Assembly: GCA_021413535.1 (NCBI GenBank)
Contig: JAIOQF010000252.1
Span: 1 to 15,241, forward strand
Reading direction: 5' to 3'
DNA length: 15,241 nt
Source of the DNA: Verrucomicrobiota bacterium
GTDB lineage: Bacteria > Verrucomicrobiota > Verrucomicrobiia > Verrucomicrobiales > Verrucomicrobiaceae
The position numbers were made by a program, and so were the translations under genes. Below the pieces are notes generated by a model that searched no databases, was not told where the DNA came from, and saw only the letters and a program-made list of their open reading frames with translations. Positions within the stretch are counted from its first letter, which is position 1. Every line of letters starts with the position of its first letter. Of this stretch, positions 6,392-13,855 are shown piece by piece.

Positions 6392-7690
6392 ATGTCCATC
6401 AAAAGGCTCTCCTGGCGTATCGGCTTGCCCTTCGCCGCCTTCGTTCTCGCGGGCTCGGTGGCGCTCGTCGTCTGGATGGGATGGAATCTTGCCAATGAAG
6501 ATCGGGCGCGGTTTGAAATGCTGGCTCGCACCAATGCTGATTTCATCAACCGGGTGCAATTGCCCGCCTCTGATCGAATGGCTGAACAATTGAGGCAGGT
6601 CATCGGCAACAGTGTCTTTTTCCGAAAGGAGCGACAGTTTACCCCGGAGCCGGTTCCGCTCGTGAGCACCATTCAACTCGCTGATATTCCTTCAGATGGG
6701 CGCACTCATCGTGTAGGGACGTTTGATGCAGTCGCCGTGCCGTTGCGTTCAGGCTATGATCTCATGCTTGTTCGTAACGCTTTTATGTCCTGGCGTGAGG
6801 TTTTGCATCCCAGCACCTTCGCCGTGCTGGGTGCCTTCTGGGTGCTGGCTTTGTTTGTCGCATGGCTTGTCAGTCGTGGTCTGGTGCTTCCACTCCGGCA
6901 TCTGACGGCAAAACTGCCCGAGATCGAGAAACCCGGCGAACTGGAGCTTCCTGAAGCGGCGCGGAAAGATGAAATTGGCGATGTGGCGCGTGCCTTTGTG
7001 CGCACACGCGCGGCGCTTCACAGCGAGCGCGAAAAGCGGGAACGCGCGGAGAAGCTCGCCGTGCTCGGGCGCATGACTGCGGCGCTGGCACATGAGATTC
7101 AAAACCCAGTCGCCGCGATCAAGATGCATGCGCAGCTTCTGCAGGACGGTAGGGAAGGCGTGGATGTGATTGTCAGCGAGGCGGAGCGGCTCGAGGAACT
7201 TGTGAATCAGTGGATGTTCCTCAGTCGGCCGGAGCCACCCGCGATGTCACCGATAGTCTTGGGGGAACTGATCGCGGCAGCACTGTTGGCTCACCGCATG
7301 CAACTGGAACACGCGCGGGTGGAGTCGGAGGTTTGCATGGATGATAATCTCGTCATCCAGGGTGATCGCCGGCGGCTCGCACAGGTGTTTTCCAATCTTA
7401 TCATGAATGCTGTGCAGGCCATGCCACGCGGGGGCGTGCTGAAAGTCAGCGGGTGGAGGGTTGGAGATACAATGGTGGAAGTGTTATTTGCCGATCAAGG
7501 GCCGGGATTTTCTCAGACCGCGCTGGCGCGTTGTGCGGAGTTTTTCTTCAGCGAGAAGGAAGGCGGCATGGGCATCGGCCTAAGCGTGGCGAATGAAATC
7601 ATCAAGGCCCATGGCGGGGATTTGAACGTGGTGAACCGCACGGGGGGAGGGGCCTGCGTCACGGTGCGACTTCCAGTTTGTGTTTTGTAA
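6392..7690 (+). CDS. Membrane sensor histidine kinase (NtrB-like two-component sensor)
   Basis: The 432-residue kinase has TM1 (~10-31), an extracytoplasmic sensing domain of ~110 residues (32-141) with no family I recognise, TM2 (~142-162), a HAMP linker with DEIG at 193-196, and a coiled connector (~205-222). The phosphoacceptor region is LAHEIQNPVAAIKMH (H234). The ATPase domain has N box FSNLIMNAVQAM (N335, N339), G1 DQGPG at 368-372, and G2 GGMGIGLS at 391-398. It should autophosphorylate at H234 and pass phosphate to the response regulator encoded 27 bp downstream. It is divergent from the barrel gene across the 278-bp regulatory region. The start ATG at 6392 has no Shine-Dalgarno sequence but gives a well-formed N-terminal anchor. 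The signal it senses is unknown; its location suggests an envelope or barrel-substrate cue. Confidence 0.92.
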   Translation: MSIKRLSWRIGLPFAAFVLAGSVALVVWMGWNLANEDRARFEMLARTNADFINRVQLPASDRMAEQLRQVIGNSVFFRKERQFTPEPVPLVSTIQLADIPSDGRTHRVGTFDAVAVPLRSGYDLMLVRNAFMSWREVLHPSTFAVLGAFWVLALFVAWLVSRGLVLPLRHLTAKLPEIEKPGELELPEAARKDEIGDVARAFVRTRAALHSEREKRERAEKLAVLGRMTAALAHEIQNPVAAIKMHAQLLQDGREGVDVIVSEAERLEELVNQWMFLSRPEPPAMSPIVLGELIAAALLAHRMQLEHARVESEVCMDDNLVIQGDRRRLAQVFSNLIMNAVQAMPRGGVLKVSGWRVGDTMVEVLFADQGPGFSQTALARCAEFFFSEKEGGMGIGLSVANEIIKAHGGDLNVVNRTGGGACVTVRLPVCVL

Positions 7691-7717
7691 TGGTTGCCCT
7701 GTAGTTTGCCCTTCCCC

Positions 7718-9109
7718 ATGTCCCGAATTCTCATCATCGAAGACGAAGCTGCGCTGGCATCTGCCCTGAGCGCGGCGATGAAACGCATGGGGCACGAGGC
7801 GGTGACGTGCGCATCCGCCGCGCTCGGACTTGAGAAAGTCGCGCAGAAAAAATCCTCGCTCGTAATCCTCGACATCGGACTTCCGGACATGAGCGGTCTG
7901 GAAGTGCTGGCCCGCATCCGGGAGCAAGATGCCGTGCTGCCGGTGCTCATCATCACCGCGCACGGAAATTTGCAGAATGCCGTGGAAGCGAAAAAACGTG
8001 GCGCGTCAGGCTATCTCGTGAAACCGCTCGATCTGCGTGAACTGGAGAAGACGGTTCACGCCGTGTTGCAGACCGGAGTTTCCATTCAACCTGCAGGAGA
8101 GTCTGCTGCCGATATTTTCATAGCACCGCTGCTCATCGGCTCATCGCCCGCGATGCAGCCGGCATTCGCCGCGATCGCGCACGCAACGGCGTCGGAAGCG
8201 CCGGTGTTGATCACGGGACCGACCGGCATCGGCAAATCCCTCGCTGCTCGCGTGATCCATCGGCACAGCCGCCGGCATGCCGCGCCATTCATCACGTTGT
8301 CATGCGCCAGCCTGCCGGAGACACTGCTGGAAGCGGAGCTGTTCGGGCACGAAAAGGGAGCTTTCACCGGCGCGGTCGCGACGAAGTCCGGGCACATTGA
8401 GAGGGCGGCGGGCGGGACTTTGTTTCTTGATGAAATTGCGGAAATTCCGCCTTCGATTCAGATGAAGCTTTTGAGGTTTGTAGAGGAAAAAGTTTTCACG
8501 CGCGTAGGTGGGCGCGAGGATTTGAGGGTGGATTTACGGATCATAGCCGCAACGAACCAGGATCTGACGCAAGCGGTGGCCGAGAAGCGGTTTCGCGAAG
8601 ATTTGCTTTATCGTTTGCGGGTGCTGGAGGTAAAGCTGCCGTCGCTGCGGGAGCGCATTAGCGATCTGCCGGCCCTTGGCGCTTATCTGCTTGCTGGAAT
8701 CGTAAAGGACCGGAGGCCGGCGCTCTCGGACGATGCGCTCGATCTGCTCATGCGTCACAATTGGCCAGGCAATGTGCGCGAGCTGCGCAATGCGCTGGAA
8801 TATGCAGTGGCGGTCTGTGGCGGCGCCACGATTCTGCCGCAGCATCTTCCGGAAGAGTTGCGTGCGGGCGCTCTCACGCGCCCAGTTTCAGTGGGACGGC
8901 TCGATGCGGCGTTGTCAGAATGGCTGGATCAAAAACTCGGGCAACAACTGAATTACAATGCCATCCACGATGAACTCGAGAGCCGGCTTCTCGCCATGCT
9001 GTTGCCGCGTTTTGAGGACAAACCGACGTTGCTGGCGCGGGTGCTCGATATGAATCGGGCGACTTTGCGGAAGAAACTGCGCGAGTCTGCTGACGAAAAA
9101 ATCGAGTGA
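7718..9109 (+). CDS. NtrC-family sigma-54-dependent response regulator
   Basis: The 463-residue protein has three domains. The receiver (1-~118) has acidic pocket E8-D9, phosphoacceptor D52, T80 and K102. The AAA+ sigma-54-interaction domain (~138-375) has a P-loop GPTGIGKS (167-174), the sigma-54-contacting GAFTGA loop (214-219), Walker B GGTLFLDE (232-239), RIIAATN with FREDLLYRL, and the WPGNVRELRN segment (349-358). The C-terminal Fis-type helix-turn-helix (~415-455) ends in MNRATLRKKLRE. The P-loop departs from the usual GESGTGKE in having Pro, Ile and Ser, but keeps the essential GxxGxGK pattern. The ATG at 7718 removes eight residues of an upstream TTG-initiated extension and places the receiver start normally. 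A co-transcribed partner of the preceding kinase, it probably activates the sigma-54 promoter at 6167-6182. Confidence 0.93.
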   Translation: MSRILIIEDEAALASALSAAMKRMGHEAVTCASAALGLEKVAQKKSSLVILDIGLPDMSGLEVLARIREQDAVLPVLIITAHGNLQNAVEAKKRGASGYLVKPLDLRELEKTVHAVLQTGVSIQPAGESAADIFIAPLLIGSSPAMQPAFAAIAHATASEAPVLITGPTGIGKSLAARVIHRHSRRHAAPFITLSCASLPETLLEAELFGHEKGAFTGAVATKSGHIERAAGGTLFLDEIAEIPPSIQMKLLRFVEEKVFTRVGGREDLRVDLRIIAATNQDLTQAVAEKRFREDLLYRLRVLEVKLPSLRERISDLPALGAYLLAGIVKDRRPALSDDALDLLMRHNWPGNVRELRNALEYAVAVCGGATILPQHLPEELRAGALTRPVSVGRLDAALSEWLDQKLGQQLNYNAIHDELESRLLAMLLPRFEDKPTLLARVLDMNRATLRKKLRESADEKIE

Positions 9110-9232
9110 AATCCGCCGGGTAATAATTGGCTGGTAAAAATCCTCAACACTTTCATGAGCCTGATAATTAAAAGCAGAAGAAAGTGCAACATTTCCCGAT
9201 CCAGATCGTATTGAGTGCTGGTGCGGGCCTAC

Positions 9233-9258
9233 TTTTGTTTCAAATTAACTGAACAAAA
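9233..9258. repeat. Inverted repeat TTTTGTT / AACAAAA in the gap before the rhodanese gene
   Basis: Arms TTTTGTT (9233-9239) and AACAAAA (9252-9258) are perfect complements separated by 12 bp. It lies 67 bp upstream of the rhodanese ATG in the 216-bp gap after the regulator gene. It may be an operator or a weak hairpin. I see no sigma-54 element in this gap and no convincing -35/-10 pair; an A/T-rich ATAGTAACTATAAA stretch (~9301-9314) is the best candidate for a core promoter. Confidence 0.3.
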
Positions 9259-9325
9259 ATGAACCCCGCATCGTCTGTTCGATGTCTCCAAATTCAAAAA
9301 ATAGTAACTATAAACCAAACCAACC

Positions 9326-9712
9326 ATGAAGAAACTGTTCTGTCTCCTCGCCGTCACCGCACTCTTTGGCGTTCGCGCTTACGCTGGTGAATTTCCAGAT
9401 GTCACCATACCTGAAGTGAAACAAGCCATCGCTGAAGGAAAAGCCACCATCATCGATGTCAACGGTGCCGAGTCCTACAAAAAGGGACACGTTCCCGGTG
9501 CGTTGGATTTCGCCACCATCAAAAGTGACCTCGCTTCCAAGCTGCCAGCCGACAAGGGCGCGCTGGTCATCGCCTATTGCGGCGGCCCATCCTGCGGTGC
9601 CTACGCTCGTGCCGCCAATGCGGCCAAGGCCCTTGGCTACACGAATGTGAAGCATATGTCCGCTGGTATCTCCGGTTGGGTCAAGGCTGGCGAAAAAACC
9701 GACAAGTCCTAA
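9326..9712 (+). CDS. Exported single-domain rhodanese
   Basis: The 128-residue protein has a clear signal peptide (MKK start, hydrophobic core 4-15, cleavage after AYA at 18-20). It is followed by one rhodanese domain: TIIDVNGAESYKKGHVPGAL (~41-60) and the active-site loop CGGPSCGA with catalytic C85, then an AISGW-like segment GISGW at 114-118. Rhodaneses carry persulfide sulfur on the active cysteine. Here the protein should act in the periplasm, as a sulfur-transfer, thiol-redox or oxyanion-related protein. A second cysteine (C90) in the loop could make a disulfide. It is the first gene of a set of four exported proteins. A terminator follows directly, so it may be made in excess over the rest. 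The ATG is preceded by AAACCAACC, not a Shine-Dalgarno sequence. Confidence 0.9.
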   Translation: MKKLFCLLAVTALFGVRAYAGEFPDVTIPEVKQAIAEGKATIIDVNGAESYKKGHVPGALDFATIKSDLASKLPADKGALVIAYCGGPSCGAYARAANAAKALGYTNVKHMSAGISGWVKAGEKTDKS

Positions 9713-9729
9713 TTCCGACACCATGAATC

Positions 9730-9770
9730 AAACCGGATGCCTGGCCCACGCCGGGCTTCCGGTTTTTTCT
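9730..9770 (+). terminator. Intrinsic terminator after the rhodanese gene
   Basis: The stem pairs AAACCGG (9730-9736) with CCGG plus three T (9759-9765). An inner stem GCCTGG/CCGGGC (9739-9744 with 9751-9756, one G-T wobble) closes a short CCCACG loop. A run of six T (9763-9768) follows. It lies 18 bp after the rhodanese stop and ends 23 bp before the next ATG, so it may be a partial terminator that sets the ratio of rhodanese to the downstream genes. Confidence 0.75.
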
Positions 9771-9792
9771 TGATCTTTATCAAAACACCATC

Positions 9793-10104
9793 ATGCGCCT
9801 TCTGCTTCTCGTCTCGCTGCTGGGTATCGGCACGCTGCTTCGTGCCGGGGATGTCGCTCAGACGAAATACACCGCCGTCGTCACCGGCATCGTCTGCCAG
9901 AGTTGCAAGGCCATGGTCACTGCTGCCATGAAGAAACTGCCCGGAGTCCGGGAAGTCGAATTCGCCAAAGCGGAGAAGCCAGGCTCGCAAAAAGTGACCT
10001 TCAGTTCTGCCAGCAGCAGTCTCACCAAGAACGATGCCGAAGTCGCATTGGGCGAACATCTGAAGGAATTCGCCATCGTGAGCTTTGAACCTTCCAAGTC
10101 GTAA
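9793..10104 (+). CDS. Exported HMA-like heavy-metal-associated domain protein
   Basis: The 103-residue protein has a short signal peptide (MRLLLLVSLLGIGTLLRAG, cleavage near 18-20). A single ferredoxin-like domain of HMA type follows, with metal-binding motif GIVCQSCK (C35, C38) in place of the common GMxCxxC. The KLPGVREVEF segment (47-56) is the typical strand after the first helix of such domains. Proteins of this fold bind Cu(I) or similar soft metals, or act as thiol proteins. With the rhodanese before and thioredoxin after it, a periplasmic metal or thiol-handling role is plausible but inferred. The start is only 23 bp after the terminator hairpin, and no Shine-Dalgarno sequence is visible. 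Confidence 0.75.
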   Translation: MRLLLLVSLLGIGTLLRAGDVAQTKYTAVVTGIVCQSCKAMVTAAMKKLPGVREVEFAKAEKPGSQKVTFSSASSSLTKNDAEVALGEHLKEFAIVSFEPSKS

Positions 10105-10156
10105 TTTGAATTTATTGGAATATTTCCTGATCTTGAACCTCAAACTGAAACCAACC

Positions 10157-10582
10157 ATGAAAACACTCGTTGCATTATTCACCCTGATATTCTTCGTTTC
10201 CACCACCGCTTTCTCGGGAGACTTCCCGAAGGGAAGCCCCGCATTTGAGCACAAACTTTCTGATGCGCTCGCCAAGGCCAAGGAAACTAACAAACCCGTT
10301 ATTGCCATCTTTTCTGCGGTCTGGTGCGGCCCGTGCCAGACGATGAAAAAAGATGTCTATCCCAGTGCGGCAGTGAAGCCCTATCTCGAGAAATTCATCT
10401 GGGCTTACCTTGATGCGGATGACAGCAGCAATGCGGCAGACATGAAAAAATTCAATGTGAACGGCATTCCCCACATCGAGTTCCTCGATTCCACTGGCAA
10501 GTCAGTCGGCCAGCAGGTGGGTTCATCATCGCCTGAAAGTTTTGCCAAGACGCTCGAAGGCATTCTAAAGAAAGCCAAGTAA
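10157..10582 (+). CDS. Exported thioredoxin-fold protein with WCGPC active site
   Basis: The 141-residue protein has a signal peptide (1-~20, cleavage near AFSG). Its thioredoxin domain carries the active-site motif WCGPC (56-60, C57 and C60), preceded by VIAIFSAV and followed by KKDVYP. The cis-proline loop is NGIPHIEF (P105). This layout, with DALAKAKETNKPV before the motif, resembles the periplasmic thioredoxins related to DsbD-gamma or YyaL-type reductases, acting on disulfides or sulfenic acids in the periplasm. The ATG at 10157 was chosen because it begins the signal peptide, dropping a 24-residue extension that overlaps the preceding gene. The start context AAACCAACCATGAA matches that of the rhodanese gene. 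Its TAA overlaps the next ATG (TAATG). Confidence 0.9.
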   Translation: MKTLVALFTLIFFVSTTAFSGDFPKGSPAFEHKLSDALAKAKETNKPVIAIFSAVWCGPCQTMKKDVYPSAAVKPYLEKFIWAYLDADDSSNAADMKKFNVNGIPHIEFLDSTGKSVGQQVGSSSPESFAKTLEGILKKAK

Positions 10583-11418
10583 TGAAAGGCGCGCCGATTG
10601 TTTTCGCCGCGGTCATCCTTGTCTGCAGCCACGCATTCGCCGAACCGCCTGCGGCATCGGAGCTGGTTTTTCCCGGCGAGACCATCGGCGAGTGGCGTGG
10701 ATTCAAGCAGCACAAGTTTGAAGTCGATGGCTGTCAGGCCTGGGTGGTGGAGCCCAAGGTCGCGCTTCCTGGCAAGCCGTGGTCGTGGTGCATGGAGTTT
10801 CCCGACGCCTTCACGGATCGCTGCGCCGCGCCGCAACTCCTTGCCGCCGGCTTTCATCACGTTCACATCAAAGTTGGCAACACTTTCGGCAGTCCCAACG
10901 CGGTGAAGCACTTCAATGCTTTCTACGAACTGCTCGTCGCAAAAGGTCTGGCGAAAAAAGCCGCGCTCATCGGCATCAGCCGCGGCGGCCTCTACGCGTA
11001 TCGCTTCGCAGCGGAATATCCGGATCGCGTTTCTGTCATTTATGGTGATGCGGCGGTCTGCGATTTCAAAAGCTGGCCCGGTGGGAAGGGAAAAGGCAAG
11101 GGCAGCAAGGGCGACTGGACCTCGCTGATCAAGAACTACGGATTCAAAGACGAAGCTGAGGCGCTGGCTTATACCGGCAATCCCATCGACCGCCTCGAAC
11201 CACTCGCCAAGGCCAAGGTCGCGCTGATCCATGTGGTCGGCGATGCGGACGATACGGTTCCGCCTGCGGAGAACGCCGTCATTGTCGGCGAACGATATCG
11301 TGCGCTGGGCGGCACATTCGAAATCATTCATAAACCCGGTGTTGGTCACCATCCTCATGGTCTGGACGATTCCACTCCCGTAGTGAAATTCATTCTGGAA
11401 CACGCTGCGCCACACTGA
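10582..11418 (+). CDS. Exported alpha/beta hydrolase
   Basis: The 278-residue protein has a signal peptide (hydrophobic 6-19, cleavage near AFA at 18-20) and an alpha/beta-hydrolase fold. The nucleophile elbow is GISRGGLYAYRFA (S133), the acid is in GDADDTVPPAEN (D224) and the base in GVGHHPHG (H256 or H257), in the usual order. It resembles serine esterases and peptidases of the prolyl-oligopeptidase-like group that accompany glycan degradation in Planctomycetes and Verrucomicrobia. The substrate is not predictable. A Lys/Gly-rich run (GGKGKGKGSKG, 167-177) follows DFKSWP in the presumed cap region and is probably a flexible loop. Translation is probably coupled to the thioredoxin gene through the 1-bp overlap. 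Why a hydrolase ends this redox set is unclear. Confidence 0.85.
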   Translation: MKGAPIVFAAVILVCSHAFAEPPAASELVFPGETIGEWRGFKQHKFEVDGCQAWVVEPKVALPGKPWSWCMEFPDAFTDRCAAPQLLAAGFHHVHIKVGNTFGSPNAVKHFNAFYELLVAKGLAKKAALIGISRGGLYAYRFAAEYPDRVSVIYGDAAVCDFKSWPGGKGKGKGSKGDWTSLIKNYGFKDEAEALAYTGNPIDRLEPLAKAKVALIHVVGDADDTVPPAENAVIVGERYRALGGTFEIIHKPGVGHHPHGLDDSTPVVKFILEHAAPH

Positions 11419-11419
11419 G

Positions 11420-11437
11420 CGCAGCCACATTGCTGCG
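11420..11437. terminator. Weak hairpin between convergent genes
   Basis: CGCAGC (11420-11425) pairs perfectly with GCTGCG (11432-11437) around a 6-bp loop, in the 20-bp gap between the hydrolase stop and the stop of the convergent HAD gene. Only GTTATTT follows on the plus strand, so the T-tract is poor. It may act as a modest two-way terminator. Confidence 0.4.
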
Positions 11438-11438
11438 G

Positions 11439-12233
11439 TTATTTGGAGGGCTTCTTTCTAAAAAAATGCTCCAAGGCCTCGATCATTCCTTCGCTGGCGG
11501 GTTTTTCTGAAACGAATCCACGGATCGCGCGCACCCGGGCCTTGACTGGCTCCAGTGCGTTGCCGGGGCAGGCGATATATCCGGCGACACGCTGATCGAG
11601 CATCGCCAGGTCATTGTAATTGTCACCGGCCGCGAAGATGCGCTCCCGGGGGATGCTGAGCAACCGGCCGAGTTCGCGCAGCGCGGTGCCCTTGCTGTAG
11701 TCCGCATGGGCGAAACGCAGGTAGCGACCGTTGCGATGATAGCCGATGTCATGATGCATCGCATGGTGAGTGCTGATAACCTGGCAGATGTCGTCCAGAT
11801 CCGATTCATCTTTGGCGACAATTCCCACTTCTCCCAAATCTCCCATGAGGAACTCGGCGCTGGTGTTTTCCGTGACGTGCCGCTGCATGGCGGTGAGAAA
11901 CGGCCGATGTCTTTCCACGAAGTGCTGGTGCGCCGAACGTGCCTTCCGGTTCCAGGAGCCGTAGTCCTTCCATGGTTTAAAAAAACCAGGCCGGTAAATT
12001 TCGCACTCCTGGGCGATGATATAATCAGGCAGCATGAAGATGCTGTGCATGGCCAGTCCTTCCAGAGTTTGCTGGAGACCGCGGCCGGTGTTCACCACCC
12101 AGGCGGCACCGCGCTGGCGGAATTCACGCAACAGGTCGCCCAGCCCTGGATGAAACTGGGGATCACCTTCATGATTGACCAGGGTGCCGTCAAAATCAAA
12201 ACAGAGCAGGAGCGATGGAGGGGCTTTGGCCAT
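11439..12233 (-). CDS. HAD-superfamily phosphatase, Cof/SPP-like
   Basis: The 264-residue cytoplasmic protein shows the four HAD motifs: CFDFDGTL with nucleophile D13 and acid/base D15; VVNTGRG (46-52, T49); SKGTALREL with K181; and AAGDNYNDLAML with D204, N205 and D208. The large insert between motifs II and III is the IIB-type cap seen in Cof-like phosphatases and sucrose-phosphate phosphatases. It should hydrolyse a phosphorylated small molecule, probably a sugar phosphate; the exact substrate cannot be read. It is the last gene of a minus-strand operon, starting 5 bp after the stop of the membrane-protein gene. That neighbour resembles a GT-C glycosyltransferase, which makes a sugar-phosphate link attractive but inferred. 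No Shine-Dalgarno sequence is seen. Confidence 0.9.
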   Translation of the reverse strand: MAKAPPSLLLCFDFDGTLVNHEGDPQFHPGLGDLLREFRQRGAAWVVNTGRGLQQTLEGLAMHSIFMLPDYIIAQECEIYRPGFFKPWKDYGSWNRKARSAHQHFVERHRPFLTAMQRHVTENTSAEFLMGDLGEVGIVAKDESDLDDICQVISTHHAMHHDIGYHRNGRYLRFAHADYSKGTALRELGRLLSIPRERIFAAGDNYNDLAMLDQRVAGYIACPGNALEPVKARVRAIRGFVSEKPASEGMIEALEHFFRKKPSK

Positions 12234-12238
12234 GCAGT

Positions 12239-13840
12239 TTATTCATTGAAAAATTTTGGCAGGCGAATGATTTCAATCACGCGCCAGGTCAACGCGGCGA
12301 AAAGAATCCATTGGGCCAGCAAGTAGCTGCGGGTGATCCAAGGGCTGCCTTGGCGCCGCCGGATGCGACGGATAATCGCTTCTGCGCCCATGATCAAGCT
12401 GAACACCAGCGGGAGATAGAGTGCGAGCATGAAACGGTCGCCGCTGCCACCCGCGATCGGCGCATTGAATCCGCAGGCCAGTGAATAAACAGCGAAACTC
12501 CCGAAGGCGAAAAGCACGATGGTGACCGTGCCATGTCGGAAAACGAAGTGGCCCGCATGTTGCGCCTTGGGCACGGCCGCGACTGCACCCAGCAGCGCGA
12601 GCAAAATCAGCGCCAGCCAGCCGAGATACAGACCGCGCCATTCAAGGATGCCGCGCCAGCCCGGCCATGAGTCGAGGTTCTTGCCGTGCTGGCTCTGCGG
12701 CGGCCAGAAAAACTCCGGCACTCGACCAACGATTTCCGTGTCGCCATTATTCTTTCCGAAGGTGCCATTCCACAGCCGTGAAGAAATCTCCTCGCGGGAG
12801 TGAGTGCGCCAGTAGTTTGCAAGTGAAGGGCGCTCCGATGGTGATACTGCAGTCAAGGACTCACGCGTTTGGTGCTGCATCTTCCATTCGTGAGCTTGAG
12901 CAGGGGAGTCCAGCCACAGCCAGCAGCGGGAGTAGCTGAAAAATGGATCACCAAATTTTTCATGCGCGTCCCTCAATCGCGGGCCGATGGTCATGAGGCC
13001 GGCTGCCATCAGCACCACCAATCCCACTAGATGATTCCGCCAGTGCCAGAGATGGGTGCTGCTGAGCATCAAGCCGCGCCTTCGGGCTGATAATATTTCC
13101 CAAACACAACGCAGCGAACTGAAGCCCACAAATACCGCGAGCAACGGTATAATGGATTCATCGGCCATATAGGCTGCTCCGCCCAGCACGCCAATCATCC
13201 CATAAACCCAGAGGGAATTGCGCTTGAGCGCCGAGACACAGGCCACCCACGTTAGAAAAAAGAGCACATAATAAAGCGGTTCCGGCTGGAAATATGCCGC
13301 GCGCGGCAGCAGCGCACCCAAACCGCCCAGCAGCACCAGATTGCACGCCGCAGGAAGTGAAAAAAGGCGGCAGGCAGCGATGCCGAGCATGACCAGAAAG
13401 CCCAAGGTCATGAAAAGATGAAACCAGCGCCCGCGATTGAACAGCGTTCTGGTCTGATCCGACACGCGTGCAGCCGTCATATCTGCTTCATCAATCGTAT
13501 GGCCGGTGTCGATGAACCACGCAGTCACCCACGGCCAGAGCGGATTCACCACGCCATCCGTGCGATGCGGAAAAATATTCGACAGCGGCGTCATGAAACC
13601 ACTGTGATAATCCGGGTGCAGATCAGCCCGGACCTCGGTGGCCAGGCGCATGTTGTGAAGCTGATCACCCTCTTGCATCTGCTTGCTCGTATGATTGGTC
13701 TGCTCAATGAGCAGTCCACCGATGTTGACATAGGCAAAGCAGAAAAGTGTTAGCAGCTCCAGAAACACCAGCCAGCGGAACCACGGGCGTTTCCACCATC
13801 CGTTTTTTCCTTCGCTCTGCGCCGCTGGTTGCTCCGCCAT
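12239..13840 (-). CDS. Polytopic membrane protein, possible GT-C-type glycosyltransferase
   Basis: The 533-residue protein has about ten predicted transmembrane segments: near 25-47, a cluster from ~140 to 245, ~266-290, and a C-terminal cluster from ~398 to 525. Two large extramembrane loops lie between ~48-138 and ~291-397. A first segment followed by a long acidic loop (EGDQLHNM near 57-64) and a later QPEPLYYVLFF helix resembles the GT-C fold of polyprenyl-phosphate-sugar transferases, but no catalytic motif is decisive and no named family is recognised. I prefer the ATG at 13840 over the adjacent GTG at 13843 because a GGGAG Shine-Dalgarno (13848-13852) lies 7 nt upstream. This is the clearest such site in the window. 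It lies in the 15-bp gap after the OmpA-domain gene. Genes on both sides are in one operon. Confidence 0.65.
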   Translation of the reverse strand: MAEQPAAQSEGKNGWWKRPWFRWLVFLELLTLFCFAYVNIGGLLIEQTNHTSKQMQEGDQLHNMRLATEVRADLHPDYHSGFMTPLSNIFPHRTDGVVNPLWPWVTAWFIDTGHTIDEADMTAARVSDQTRTLFNRGRWFHLFMTLGFLVMLGIAACRLFSLPAACNLVLLGGLGALLPRAAYFQPEPLYYVLFFLTWVACVSALKRNSLWVYGMIGVLGGAAYMADESIIPLLAVFVGFSSLRCVWEILSARRRGLMLSSTHLWHWRNHLVGLVVLMAAGLMTIGPRLRDAHEKFGDPFFSYSRCWLWLDSPAQAHEWKMQHQTRESLTAVSPSERPSLANYWRTHSREEISSRLWNGTFGKNNGDTEIVGRVPEFFWPPQSQHGKNLDSWPGWRGILEWRGLYLGWLALILLALLGAVAAVPKAQHAGHFVFRHGTVTIVLFAFGSFAVYSLACGFNAPIAGGSGDRFMLALYLPLVFSLIMGAEAIIRRIRRRQGSPWITRSYLLAQWILFAALTWRVIEIIRLPKFFNE

Positions 13841-13847
13841 CACCGGT

Positions 13848-13852
13848 CTCCC
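13848..13852 (-). promoter_or_regulatory. Shine-Dalgarno of the GT-C-like gene
   Basis: GGGAG on the minus strand, 7 nt before the ATG at 13840. It is notable because most starts in this window lack a recognisable Shine-Dalgarno sequence, and it decides the start of this gene. Confidence 0.6.
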
Positions 13853-13855
13853 ATG

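Noticed and set aside
9251..9280. GAACA...TGTTC pair as a third activator site before the rhodanese gene
   Set aside because: The half sites are separated by 20 bp rather than 5, and no -24/-12 promoter is present in that gap, so it does not match the 6258-6304 dyads.
10405..11430. 341-codon minus-strand open frame
   Set aside because: It lies antisense to the hydrolase, whose signal peptide, GISRGG elbow and downstream Asp/His are clear. The minus-strand product shows no family motif and is a codon-bias shadow in GC-rich DNA.
11706..12326. 206-codon plus-strand open frame
   Set aside because: It is antisense to the HAD phosphatase and runs into the next gene; it has no motif.
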